NCBI GenBank assembly: GCA_963844865.1
Contig: CAWJPY010000011.1
Location: forward strand, 186,001 to 250,000
Length of the DNA stretch: 64,000 nt
Direction: 5' to 3'
Origin: CAWJPY01 sp963844865
GTDB lineage: Bacteria > Acidobacteriota > Thermoanaerobaculia > Thermoanaerobaculales > Sulfomarinibacteraceae
Made by a program: the position numbers and the translations under genes. The notes beneath the pieces were generated by a model. It saw only the letters and a program-made list of their open reading frames with translations, did no database searches and was not told where the DNA came from. This document shows, piece by piece, positions 17,607 through 26,281 of this stretch. Numbering within the stretch: position 1 is the first letter of the stretch; each line of letters opens with the position of its first letter.

Positions 17607-17989
17607 CCCGCGGCGGGGAGCCCCCGCCCGGGGGAAGAATGAACGCAGAGGCGCAGAGGCGCAGAGCCGCCCACCCTCCCGAGGAGAAGACAAGGACAGG
17701 ACGCAAAGGCGCGAAGGCGCAAAGCCCCCGCCCGCCAGAGTCAGGGGCGGCGGCCGTCGAGAGAAGGGCGCATTGCTCGGGCGTGCCACTGGTGACCCGG
17801 CTCCGCTTGCAGCTTCGCCGTGGTCAGCGGTGGCAACCTCGGGGAAGGCGTCGCCAGAGTCGGCGCGTTGCGGAACGTGCCACGACGCACGGTCTGGCCG
17901 ATCGCCGCCGCTGATGGCTGCCTCGGCGCGTGCTCTCGAAGTCGTTGATAACGAAAGCAGTGACGTGCCGCGGGGAGTGCCGGGGTCGC
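17607..17989. other. Intergenic stretch holding only short tandem repeats
   Basis: These 383 bases lie between two genes that converge here. Apart from the octamer repeats at 17643-17724, I see no coding potential consistent between frames, no RNA gene and no convincing terminator. Confidence 0.6.
17643..17724. repeat. Two blocks of three tandem octamers
   Basis: Block A (17643-17666) reads ACGCAGAG, GCGCAGAG, GCGCAGAG. Block B (17701-17724) reads ACGCAAAG, GCGCGAAG, GCGCAAAG. Both are exactly three copies of [AG]CGC[AG][AG]AG, begin with the A variant, and start 58 bp apart. Similar GCGCAGAG/GCGCAAAG intergenic runs are familiar from many unrelated environmental bacteria, but I know of no established function. 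Confidence 0.8.
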
Positions 17990-19099
17990 CTACCGGAACG
18001 CGCGCAAGTACTGCGGGGGAATCGGCGGCTCCGCGCCGAGGACCCGTGCCGCGTGTAGCGGCCAGTAGGGGTCGCGGAGCAACGCCCGGCCCAGCATCAC
18101 CAGGTCGGCCTGACCACGGGCCACGACCGCTTCGGCGTCCTCGGGCGTGGTGATGAGGCCCACCGCGGCGGTGGCCACGCCCGCCTCCCGCCGGATGCGC
18201 TCGGCGAAGGGCACCAGGTACCCAGGGGCGAGGGGTGGATCGGGCAGCCCCAATGCGGCCAAGGGCACCAGACCGCCGCCGGAGGTGTCCACCAGGTCCA
18301 CGCCCAGCCCGCGCAGGCGTGCGGCGAAGGTCACGGTCTGGTCGATGTCCCAGCCCCCCGGCGCCCAGTCCGTGGCCGACACCCGGACCAGGAGGGGCAG
18401 CTCCGCCGGCCAGGCGGCGCGGACCGCCGCCGTCACCTCCAGGGGGAAGCGCATCCGCCCTTCGAGGTCACCGCCGTAGGCGTCGTCCCGGTGATTGGCG
18501 AGGGGCGACAGGAAGGAGTGCAGGAGGTAGCCGTGGGCCATGTGCAGCTCGACGACCTGGAACCCCGCGGCCAGGGCGCGGCGGGCGGCGACGGCCCAGG
18601 CCAGGCGCAGCTCTTCCAGGCCGTCCAGGTCGAGGGCGTGGGGGATGCGGCTGTTCTCGTGGTAGGGGACGGCCGAGGGGCCCACCGGCTCCAGGTCGGC
18701 GGGGGCGTGGACGCCGTCGTCGAGCTCCTCGTCGGCGAGGGCGTGGCCGCCCTCCCAGGGCCGATGGGTGGCGGCCTTGCGGCCGGCGTGGGCGAGCTGC
18801 ATGCCTGGGACCGCGCCCTGGGCGACGATGAAGTCGACGATGGGGCGCCAGGCGCGGGCCTGGGCGTCGTCCCAGAGGCCGGTGTCCTGCAGGCTGATGC
18901 GCCCCCGGGGCTCCACGGCCGTGGCCTCGGTGAGGATCAGGCCCGCCCCGCCCACCGCCCGCGCCCCCAGGTGCTGCAGGTGCCAGATCCCAGGCATCCC
19001 GTCCCGAGTCTCCGAGGAGTACTGGCACATGGGGGACATGGCGATCCGGTTGCGGATCCGAACCGAGCGCAGCGTCAAAGGCTCGAGCAGGTGTGGCAT
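17990..19099 (-). CDS. Old yellow enzyme family NAD(P)H:flavin oxidoreductase (YqjM-like)
   Basis: This is a 369-residue FMN TIM-barrel enzyme that reduces activated C=C bonds. The YqjM-type marker C25 in SPMCQYS is present, followed by the FMN and active-site segments TEATAVEPRGR, QLAHAGRKA and ELHMAHGYLLHSFLSPLAN, the last being the usual HGYLxxxFLSP motif. VMLGRALLRDPYWP closes the barrel at the phosphate-binding end. The physiological substrate cannot be read from sequence. The ATG at 19099 has no ribosome site but has TAGAAT eight bases upstream, consistent with leaderless transcription. That -10 overlaps the stop of the upstream radical SAM gene. Confidence 0.93.
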   Translation of the reverse strand: MPHLLEPLTLRSVRIRNRIAMSPMCQYSSETRDGMPGIWHLQHLGARAVGGAGLILTEATAVEPRGRISLQDTGLWDDAQARAWRPIVDFIVAQGAVPGMQLAHAGRKAATHRPWEGGHALADEELDDGVHAPADLEPVGPSAVPYHENSRIPHALDLDGLEELRLAWAVAARRALAAGFQVVELHMAHGYLLHSFLSPLANHRDDAYGGDLEGRMRFPLEVTAAVRAAWPAELPLLVRVSATDWAPGGWDIDQTVTFAARLRGLGVDLVDTSGGGLVPLAALGLPDPPLAPGYLVPFAERIRREAGVATAAVGLITTPEDAEAVVARGQADLVMLGRALLRDPYWPLHAARVLGAEPPIPPQYLRAFR

Positions 19100-19107
19100 G
19101 GTCGACG

Positions 19108-19113
19108 ATTCTA
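19108..19113 (-). promoter_or_regulatory. -10 hexamer TAGAAT of the OYE gene, leaderless spacing
   Basis: TAGAAT on the minus strand ends eight bases before the ATG at 19099, which has no ribosome-binding site. Confidence 0.4.
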
Positions 19114-20536
19114 TGACGGTTCGTCGTGACCGCGAAGGAAGGTGTGGGGATCCGAGAACACCTTGGCGATGTTCATCCCCTTGCGCAGCGCCCCCAGGGT
19201 GACCTTCCCCGTGGTCACGGCGGCGGCCATCTGCAGATAGGTCCGCATTCGCCCTCGGTGGCGCAGACGCAGGTCGAGGGCCGCTCGCCAGAGCCGGCGT
19301 ACTCCTCGTAGAACTCGTCAAGGGGCAGCCTGGTGGGCAGGACCGCGTGGATGATGTCGAACAGCTCCCAGTTGTCGGTGGTCATGCGGTCGCGCAGCTG
19401 TCCCAGAGGTCGGTGCCGGGAAGCGGGGTGAGCACCGAGAAGCCGCTGTTGTACGCGCCCGTCCGTCGATCCAGGCGCGCAGACGGGCGAAGTCGTCGCG
19501 GTCCCAGGCCGGGTCGACGATGAAGTTCGGCGTGAAGCCGACCCCCAGGTCCTTGAGGATCTCGATCGCCCGCATGTTGTTGGACGCCGTGTTCTTCTTG
19601 TTCACCGCGTCGAGGCCCGCGTCCGTGACCGCCTCCAGGCCGAGGAAGATCGCCAGGTCGCCGCACTCCTTCCACATCTCGATCAGATCGGGGAAGCGGC
19701 AGATGATGTCGGTGCGGGTCTGCACGGTGAAGTACTTGCGGATGCCGGCGCGCCTTGATCTGCCGCGCCAGCTCCTCGCCTCGCCGGACGTTCATCCAGA
19801 AGATGTCGTCGGTGATGAAGACGTTGGGCGCCTCGATCGCGGCGAGCTCGCTGGACGACCCGCTCCGGCGACTTCTCGCGGAAGCGTGCTCTCGTGGAAC
19901 TTCCAGACCGAGCAGAAGTTGCACTTGAAGGGGCAGCCGCGGGCGGTCTCCATCAGCGCCAGGGGCTCGCCGGAAGTTGATGTAGTAGTGGGGAGCGTAG
20001 CTCCCGGATCAGGTGGCGGGCGGGCAGGGGCAGCGCGTCGAGATCACGTCGTCGGGAGGCAGCGGGCCGGTGCGGACGCGCTCGCCGCTCGATGCGGATC
20101 GCCAAGCCGGGGACGGACGCGAGGTCGCGCGCCGTCTCGAGGGCGTCGAGCAGGAGGGGGCAGGGTCTCCTCGCCGTCGCCGACGGCGACGGCGTCGATC
20201 GCCGGATCCTCGAACCACTCCGGTCGCGGGAGGCGTCGTGGCCGCCCAGCACCACGAATGCCGAGGGGAGGAGCTCTGCGACGGCTCGCGCCAGACGGAT
20301 GGTGCGGTAGCGCTCGGTCGTGAAGTTGCACTGCAGCCCCACCACGTCGGGCGCGAACTCCCGACAGGCAGCCAGCCCCGCCTCCTCACCGTCGATCCGG
20401 AGGTCGAAGATGGCACATCGTGGCCATCGGCCTCGACCGCACCGGCCACGCACTCCAGGCCGAGTGGCTCGACGAAGGTGAGCATCTCCAGCCCCAGGAT
20501 GCCGCCGATCGGCGACTTCAGGAGCGCGACCTTCAT
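19111..20536 (-). pseudogene. B12-binding-domain radical SAM protein, split by many frameshifts
   Basis: Joining the frames gives about 470 residues, the full length of a B12-binding radical SAM enzyme. The ATG at 20536 has a good GGAGG site. The N-terminal cobalamin-type domain is readable: MKVALLKSPIGG, then in another frame CREFAPDVVGLQCNF and SAFVVLGGHDAS. The radical SAM core has METARGCPFKCNFCS with CxxxCxxC, followed downstream by MWKECGDLAIFLGLEAVTD and DLGVGFTPNFIVDP. The C-terminus reads ALRKGMNIAKVFSDPH before a TAG at 19111. At least six frame changes are needed in 1.4 kb, with residues conserved on both sides of each. That looks more like base-calling errors than decay. Substrate unknown. 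Confidence 0.75.
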
Positions 20537-20589
20537 GAATCACCTCCAAGGTGGGCCGCCGAGGCTCACCCGGGCGCCAGGTGTCTGAT

Positions 20590-20613
20590 CCTGTCGGCGA
20601 CAGGAACAGTATA
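20590..20613 (-). promoter_or_regulatory. Promoter and inverted repeat before the radical SAM gene
   Basis: TATACT (minus strand, 20613-20608) is followed by a perfect inverted repeat CCTGTC-GGC-GACAGG at 20590-20604, which would sit over or just after the transcription start. That is a typical place for a repressor operator, or it could form a 5' hairpin in the mRNA. Confidence 0.4.
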
Positions 20614-20677
20614 GATTCCCCTATTCGATTCCGGTGCCTGCAGGAGTCGACGAATCCTGGATCGGCGTCTCTTTCCT

Positions 20678-20706
20678 TCGACAGGCGCGGCCGAATACGG
20701 GATAAT
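20678..20706 (+). promoter_or_regulatory. Promoter of lepA
   Basis: TCGACA at 20678-20683 and GATAAT at 20701-20706 are 17 bp apart, a near-consensus sigma70 pair. The leader to the GTG at 20748 is about 35 nt and includes GGGAGGA at 20734-20740. Confidence 0.6.
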
Positions 20707-20747
20707 GCAGCCCGATTCGGCGCACCGGGCGCCGGGAGGAACCCTCG

Positions 20748-22544
20748 GTGGACAGCGTACGTACGTTCTGCATCATCGCCCACATCGACCACGGCAAGTC
20801 GACCCTCGCCGACCGCCTCATCCAGCACTGCGGCGGCGTGTCGTCGCGGGACTTCCGGGACCAGCTCCTGGACGACATGGACATCGAGCGCGAGCGCGGC
20901 ATCACCATCAAGTCCAACACCGTGACCCTCAGCTACACGGCCCGCGACGGCGGGACCTACCAGCTCAACCTCATCGACACTCCCGGCCACGTCGACTTCT
21001 CACACGAGGTCCGGCGCTCCCTGATGGCCTGCGAGGGCGCCCTCCTCCTGGTGGACGCCTCTCAGGGGGTGGAGGCCCAGACGGTGGCCAACATGTACCT
21101 GGCCCTGGAGTACGACCTGGAGATCGTGCCGGTCATCAACAAGATCGACCTGCCGTCGGCGGACATCGACCGGGTCAAGGAGGAGATCGCCGACGATCTC
21201 GGCCTCGATCCGGATGGCGCGGTGCAGTGCTCGGCCAAGCTCGGCACCGGCATTGACGACGTGCTGGAGGCCATCGTCCACCGCCTCCCGACCCCGAAGG
21301 GCGATCCCGAGGCCCCTCTGCAGGCGTTGATCTTCGACGCCGAGTACGATCCCTACCGTGGCGCCGTCCTGCTTGTGCGGGTCATGCAGGGGCGCCTGCA
21401 TGCCGGCCAACCCATCGAGCTCATGCACACCGATGCGCGCTACGAGGTGGAGGAGGTGGGGCTGCTGCAGCTCAAGAAGGTCCCGGTGTCCGAGCTCGCC
21501 GCAGGCGCCGTCGGCTACCTGATCGCCGGCGTCAAGTCCGTTTCGGACATCAACATCGGCGATACCATCACCGACGCCGAGCGCCCGGCGCCCACGCCCA
21601 TCCCCGGCTACCGGGAGGCCAAGCCGGTGGTCTTCGCCTCCATGTACCCGATCACCAATGAGGAGTACGAGGACCTGGGAAAGGCCCTGGAGAAGCTCAA
21701 GCTGAACGACGCCGCCCTCATCTACGAGAAGGACTCCTCGGCGGCCCTCGGCTTCGGCTTCCGCTGCGGCTTCCTGGGCCTCCTCCACCTGGAGGTGGTG
21801 CAGGAGCGCCTGGAGCGGGAGTACGACCTCCCCCTGATCCTGTCGGCGCCCTCGGTGCGCTACCGCGTCACCCTCACCGATGGGCGGACGACGATGGTGG
21901 ACAACCCCAGCTACTTCCCGGATCCCGGCGTCATCGAGCGCGTGGAGGAGCCCTACATCAAGGCCGCCATCATGATGCCGGACCGCTACATCGGACCGGT
22001 GATGGAGCTCTGCCGGGAGCGGCGGGGGGAGGGCACCACCTTCCACTACCTGGCGGTGGGTCGGGTGGAGCTGACCTCTCAGCTGCCCCTGGCCGAGGTG
22101 CTCTTCGACTTCTACGACCGGCTCAAGTCCGTGACCCAGGGCTACGGCTCCTTCGACTACCAGCTCACGGACTACCGGGACACCGACGTGGTCAAGGTGG
22201 ACATCCTGGTCAACGGCGAGCCGGTGGACGCGCTGGCCCAGCTCGTCCACCGGGACAAGGCCAGACCGCGGGCCCTCCACTACTGCGAGCGGCTCGCCGC
22301 GACCATCCCCCGGCACCAGTTCAAGATCGCCGTCCAGGGGGCGATCGGGGGTCAGATCATCGCCCGGTCCACCATCAACGCCTTCCGCAAGGACGTCACC
22401 GCCAAGTGCTACGGCGGCGACATCACCCGCAAGCGCAAGCTCCTGGAGAAGCAGAAGAAGGGCAAGAAGAAGATGAAGATGGTGGGGAGCGTGGAGATCC
22501 CCCAGTCGGCCTTCGTGGCGGTGCTCAAGACGGACAAGAGCTGA
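20748..22544 (+). CDS. lepA: Elongation factor 4 (LepA), ribosome back-translocase GTPase
   Basis: This 598-residue protein is full length for LepA. The GTP-binding motifs are all present: G1 AHIDHGKST, G2 within ERGITIKS, G3 DTPGH, G4 NKID and G5 SAKLGTG. Domain II, the EF-G-like domains and the LepA-specific C-terminal domain follow, with GFGFRCGFLGLLHLE, the KSVTQGYGSFDY segment and the basic tail KRKLLEKQKKGKKKMK. The GTG start has GGGAGGA eight bases upstream. It is directly followed by hemW, with only eight bases between stop and start, a common pairing in bacteria. Confidence 0.98.
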   Translation: MDSVRTFCIIAHIDHGKSTLADRLIQHCGGVSSRDFRDQLLDDMDIERERGITIKSNTVTLSYTARDGGTYQLNLIDTPGHVDFSHEVRRSLMACEGALLLVDASQGVEAQTVANMYLALEYDLEIVPVINKIDLPSADIDRVKEEIADDLGLDPDGAVQCSAKLGTGIDDVLEAIVHRLPTPKGDPEAPLQALIFDAEYDPYRGAVLLVRVMQGRLHAGQPIELMHTDARYEVEEVGLLQLKKVPVSELAAGAVGYLIAGVKSVSDINIGDTITDAERPAPTPIPGYREAKPVVFASMYPITNEEYEDLGKALEKLKLNDAALIYEKDSSAALGFGFRCGFLGLLHLEVVQERLEREYDLPLILSAPSVRYRVTLTDGRTTMVDNPSYFPDPGVIERVEEPYIKAAIMMPDRYIGPVMELCRERRGEGTTFHYLAVGRVELTSQLPLAEVLFDFYDRLKSVTQGYGSFDYQLTDYRDTDVVKVDILVNGEPVDALAQLVHRDKARPRALHYCERLAATIPRHQFKIAVQGAIGGQIIARSTINAFRKDVTAKCYGGDITRKRKLLEKQKKGKKKMKMVGSVEIPQSAFVAVLKTDKS

Positions 22545-22552
22545 GGCTCGCG

Positions 22553-23731
22553 GTGCGGCCGGATCTCCCAGGCTCCGCATCCTCCGAACGCGCCGGCCTC
22601 TACCTCCACGTGCCGTTCTGCACGTCGATCTGTCCGTACTGCGATTTCGCCGTCCTCATCGCCGGGGAGGAGCGGCGGCGGGAGTACCTGACCCGCATGG
22701 GGACGGAAGCCGAGCTCTACCGGGGCTGCGGCCTCGTCTTCGACACCGTCTACGTGGGCGGAGGCACCCCTTCGACCCTGAGCGGCGACCAGCTCGGGGG
22801 GCTCCTCGAGCAGGTGCGGTCATCGCTCGCGATCGATCCCGGGGCCCGGCTCCACCTGGAGGTGAACCCCGAGGACGTCGACCCGTCGCGGGTGCGGGAG
22901 TGGCGCGGCCTCGGGGCGACGTTCGTGAGCCTCGGGGTCCAGTCCTTGAACGACGAGGTGCTTCGCCGTCTCGGCAGGCGTCACGACGCCGCTCGAGCGC
23001 GGCGGGCCGCCACCCTGCTCCTGGAGGCGGGCCTGCCCACGGTGTCCCTGGACCTCATGTACGGCTTGGACGGTCAGAGTGATGCCCAGTGGCGACGCGA
23101 TCTCGAGGAAGCGGTCGCTCTCGGGCCGCAGCACCTCTCCTGCTACCAGCTCACCGTGCACGACGGCACGGTGTTCGGCAGACGCGCACGACGAGGGGAG
23201 CTGCACGAGCTCGACGACGATGGTCAGGGACGTCTCTTCGAGCTCACCCACCGCTTCCTGGCGGACCGGGGCTATGAGGGGTACGAGGTCTCCAACTTTG
23301 CCGCCGGCCGCGAGCACCGTTCCCGCCACAATCAGAAGTACTGGGACCACACTCCGTACCTGGGTCTCGGGCCGTCCGCCCACTCCTACCAGGTGGGGCG
23401 CCGCTGGTGGAACCGGCGCAAGCTGAGGCTGTGGGCCGCGGACCTGGGCGAGGGTCGGCGGCCGCTGGCGGGAGAGGAGGTCCTCGGCCGGGAAGAGCTC
23501 GCCCTGGAGGCCGTCCTGTTGGGGCTGCGGACGTCGGCGGGCATCGACCTGGAGCGGATCCGTTCCAGCTTCGGGGTCGACGTGGTCGCCGCGAACCAGG
23601 AGCGGATCCGGAGCTGGTCGGCGCGGGGACTCGTCCGTCTGGGTGCGGGCCGACTGGCGCCGACGGTGGCCGGGATGGCGGTGGCGGATGCCCTGGCGCG
23701 CGAGGTGGAGCTTCCAGTGTGCGGGGGATGA
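22553..23731 (+). CDS. hemW: HemW-type radical SAM heme chaperone
   Basis: This 392-residue protein has the radical SAM cluster in LHVPFCTSICPYCDF (C23, C27, C30). It is followed by the family-typical YVGGGTPS, VNPEDVD, SLGVQSLNDEVLRRLGR and LDLMYGLDGQ segments, and by the late YEGYEVSNFA and HNQKYW segments. The family was long called oxygen-independent coproporphyrinogen oxidase-like; experimental work on relatives points to heme delivery to respiratory enzymes. The GTG at 22553 is the first reasonable start after the lepA stop; the ribosome site is weak (GAGG), fitting coupled translation. Confidence 0.93.
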   Translation: MRPDLPGSASSERAGLYLHVPFCTSICPYCDFAVLIAGEERRREYLTRMGTEAELYRGCGLVFDTVYVGGGTPSTLSGDQLGGLLEQVRSSLAIDPGARLHLEVNPEDVDPSRVREWRGLGATFVSLGVQSLNDEVLRRLGRRHDAARARRAATLLLEAGLPTVSLDLMYGLDGQSDAQWRRDLEEAVALGPQHLSCYQLTVHDGTVFGRRARRGELHELDDDGQGRLFELTHRFLADRGYEGYEVSNFAAGREHRSRHNQKYWDHTPYLGLGPSAHSYQVGRRWWNRRKLRLWAADLGEGRRPLAGEEVLGREELALEAVLLGLRTSAGIDLERIRSSFGVDVVAANQERIRSWSARGLVRLGAGRLAPTVAGMAVADALAREVELPVCGG

Positions 23732-23859
23732 ACGTTGCGGACGGTGGTAACATCGTGTAGCTAGGACGTTTGGGTAGAAGAGGCTGTGCGGCTCGAAGCG
23801 CTCGGGAGTCCTCCCGGAGCGCCGATCGGCGGCGCGCCGGCGGTGGGAAGGAGCCAGGC

Positions 23860-24279
23860 ATGGAGCAGAGCGACCAGCGATCCATCGGCGAGCTCATGAA
23901 GGACCTGCGTGACGAGGTCACCCTCCTCCTCCGGCAAGAGGCCGAGCTGATGCGCACCGAGATCTCGGAAACCGTCGCGAAGCTCGCCCGGAACGGCGTC
24001 ATGGTGCTGGTGGGCGGCGCCGTGGCCTATGCCGCGCTGCTGGTGCTGCTGGCGGCGGCGGTCATGGGGCTGGGCGCCGGTCTGGTGGCCGCCGGCATGG
24101 GTGTGGCGACGGCGGTGTGGGTGGCGCCCCTGGTCATCGGTGCGATGGTGGTGACGGTGGCGCTCCTATTGGTGCGCCGGGGCTTTAGAGCGTTGCGTGA
24201 GCTGCGTCTTGCGCCCGAGCGGACCGTCGACTCGGTCCGCGCCCACGGGGAGTGGCTGAAGGGGAAGGTGACGAAATGA
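23860..24279 (+). CDS. YqjE/DUF1469-type (phage-holin-like family) membrane protein
   Basis: This is a 139-residue protein with an amphipathic N-terminal helix (IGELMKDLRDEVTLLLRQEA) followed by two hydrophobic hairpin helices at about 47-73 and 80-110. This matches the Actinobacterial Holin-X/DUF1469 (YqjE) pattern. Such proteins are chromosomal envelope proteins, often stress related, and not evidence of a phage. The ATG follows GGAAGGA. Its stop overlaps the start of the DUF3618 gene (ATGA), the usual neighbour in other genomes. Confidence 0.85.
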   Translation: MEQSDQRSIGELMKDLRDEVTLLLRQEAELMRTEISETVAKLARNGVMVLVGGAVAYAALLVLLAAAVMGLGAGLVAAGMGVATAVWVAPLVIGAMVVTVALLLVRRGFRALRELRLAPERTVDSVRAHGEWLKGKVTK

Positions 24280-24539
24280 GCGCGCAACCAACGTCTTCCG
24301 CTCCCACCTCGGCCGAGGTCAGGGCCGAGATCGAGCTCACCCGGCAGGCCATGGACCGGACCCTGGAGGACCTGGGCGAGGTCCTGAACCCGTCGCGGCT
24401 GGTGAGCCTGGTACGCGGGAGCGTCGAGGGCATGGCGTCCGAAGCGTTCGGCGCTGCGCGGCGCTCTCCGGTGCTGCTGATCGGCTCGGGGCTCGTGCTG
24501 GGGTTCGTGCTCGGGCGGCTCGTCGCTCGACGCCGCTGA
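24276..24539 (+). CDS. DUF3618 family small membrane protein
   Basis: This is an 87-residue protein, translationally coupled to the YqjE-like gene by ATGA. The N-terminal helix contains the DUF3618 core pattern (SAEVRAEIELTRQAMDRTLE), then a linker, and a C-terminal membrane helix (VLLIGSGLVLGFVLGRLV) followed by Arg residues. Together with the previous gene it forms the common YqjE/YqjD-like membrane pair. Molecular function unknown; ribosome or membrane stress roles have been proposed for YqjD relatives. Confidence 0.85.
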   Translation: MSAQPTSSAPTSAEVRAEIELTRQAMDRTLEDLGEVLNPSRLVSLVRGSVEGMASEAFGAARRSPVLLIGSGLVLGFVLGRLVARRR

Positions 24540-24561
24540 CGATCGCCGCCGATCCTCGCCG

Positions 24562-26277
24562 CTAGTGCTCCGTCTGGACGGCCAGCTCCTTGCGGTACTG
24601 GTCCAAAAGGGTGGCCTTGGAGATCATCCCCAGGAAGTGGCCGTCGGCGACCACCGGCATGCTGAAGACGCCGAGCCGCTCCATCCGATCCAACACCGAG
24701 TTGAGGTCGTCGTGGGGCGACACGGTGGGTGGGTCGGGGTCCATGAGCTCGCCGACCAGGACCACGTCGTACAGGTGGCGGTTGAACAGGTAGGGCCTGA
24801 GATCGTCGAGGTGGAGGAGCCCCACGAACCGGCCCTCCTCGTCCTCGACCGGGAAGTAGTTGCGGCGTGAGCTCTCCAGGATCGGGACCAGCTCCCCGAG
24901 CCGCATCCGCTCCGACACGGGGACGCAGTCCAGCTCCAGGACCTCGTGCACCGTGAGGTCGGCGAGCACCCTGGCGTCGGTCCCGGGCCGCAGGAGCTGG
25001 CCGCGCCGGATGAGGTCGCGCAGGTAGAACGAGGCGGGCTCCAGCTGGTGGCAGATGGTGGCGGACACCACCGAGACCACGATCAGGGGTAGGATCACGC
25101 TCCAGCCGCCGGTGATCTCCACGATCAGGAAGATGCCGGTCAGGGGCGCCTGGAGCATGCCGCTGATCAGGCCGGCCATGCCCAGCAGGGCCCAGGCGCC
25201 GTCCGTCACCCACGCCACCGAGGGCCACAGAGCGACCAGGGCCCGGGAGTATCCGAGCCCCACCACGCTCCCGATCACCAGGGAAGGGGCGAAGATGCCC
25301 CCCGATCCTCCGGAGCCGATGGTCAGCGAGGTGGCGAGGATCTTGGCCAGGGCCGCCACTGTGAGCAGCAGGAGCGGTTGCGGGAGGCCGCCTTCGATGG
25401 CGTTGCGCACCGTGGCGTACCCCTCTCCCAGCACCATGGGCAGGACGAGGCCGATGGCGCCCACGAGCGAGCCGGCCGCGAGGGCCCGCACCCAGGTGGG
25501 AAGGGAGACCCTGTTCCAGAAGTGGTGGCTGGCTCTCAGCAGGCGGGTGAGCAGGATCGAGGCCACGGCGGCGCCCACGGCGAGGCCGAAGGCGGCCCCG
25601 ATGTCGGCGGTGTCGATGGTGAACGCCGCCGGTCCGAAGGGGATCTGGTTGCCCTGCAGGAGGCGGCTCACCTCGGCGCCCGCCACCGATGCGATAGCGA
25701 TGGATGCGAGGTTGATCCGGCTCCACTCGCCGAGGATCACCTCCATGGAGAACACCATGCCCGCGATGGGTGCGTTGAAGATGGCCGCGATGGCACCCCC
25801 CGCGCCGCACCCCACCAGGGCGACGCGCTGGCGCTCGTTGAGGGACATGAGCTTGGCGATGTTGGAGCCCAGGGAGGCGCCGCTGATCACCACCGGCCCC
25901 TCGGGTCCGGCGGAGCCCCCGCTGCCGATGGTCAGGCAGCTGGAGATGAGGCGGGACACGCTCGAGCGCAGCTTCAGGGACCCGCCCCGCACCGACACCG
26001 CGTAGATCACCTCCGGGACGCCGTGGCCGGCGCGCTCCTGGGCCACGTGTCGGAGGAAGACCGAGGCCAGAGCGGCGCCCACGCCGGGGATCACGAAGGC
26101 CCACCACAGGTGGCGGAGCCCGATGAGGAGGTCGGAGGACGCCTCGATGCCGCGGTTCAGCGCCACCGCTGCGAGGCCGCTGCAGCTGCCCACGATGAGG
26201 CCGTACACCATGAGCTGCAGACGATCGTCGATGCGTGGTCGGGGGATCCTCAGCCTCAGTGACGACAGGTCCGGCAT
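24562..26277 (-). CDS. ClC-family chloride channel/transporter with C-terminal CBS domains
   Basis: This is a 571-residue protein with ten or more membrane helices. The ClC selectivity motifs are seen: GHGVPEV (84-90, the GSGIP-like loop), GSGGSAGPEGP (118-128) with the gating glutamate at E126, and GSGGSGGIFAPSL further on. Residues from about 430 form two CBS units (PVSERMRLGELVPIL and MDPDPPTVSPHDDLNSVLDRM), which in relatives bind adenine nucleotides. Whether it is a channel or a Cl-/H+ exchanger is not decided here. It starts four bases after the HTH-EIIA gene stop, so the two are co-expressed and probably functionally linked. Confidence 0.93.
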   Translation of the reverse strand: MPDLSSLRLRIPRPRIDDRLQLMVYGLIVGSCSGLAAVALNRGIEASSDLLIGLRHLWWAFVIPGVGAALASVFLRHVAQERAGHGVPEVIYAVSVRGGSLKLRSSVSRLISSCLTIGSGGSAGPEGPVVISGASLGSNIAKLMSLNERQRVALVGCGAGGAIAAIFNAPIAGMVFSMEVILGEWSRINLASIAIASVAGAEVSRLLQGNQIPFGPAAFTIDTADIGAAFGLAVGAAVASILLTRLLRASHHFWNRVSLPTWVRALAAGSLVGAIGLVLPMVLGEGYATVRNAIEGGLPQPLLLLTVAALAKILATSLTIGSGGSGGIFAPSLVIGSVVGLGYSRALVALWPSVAWVTDGAWALLGMAGLISGMLQAPLTGIFLIVEITGGWSVILPLIVVSVVSATICHQLEPASFYLRDLIRRGQLLRPGTDARVLADLTVHEVLELDCVPVSERMRLGELVPILESSRRNYFPVEDEEGRFVGLLHLDDLRPYLFNRHLYDVVLVGELMDPDPPTVSPHDDLNSVLDRMERLGVFSMPVVADGHFLGMISKATLLDQYRKELAVQTEH

Positions 26278-26281
26278 GGCC

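Noticed and set aside
21000..22580. Long minus-strand reading frame opposite lepA
   Set aside because: LepA is unmistakable on the plus strand; the antisense frame is open only because of GC-rich third positions.
23860..24279. Holin-like gene as a sign of a prophage
   Set aside because: It is the YqjE/DUF1469 type paired with DUF3618, a chromosomal envelope pair; no other phage genes are nearby.
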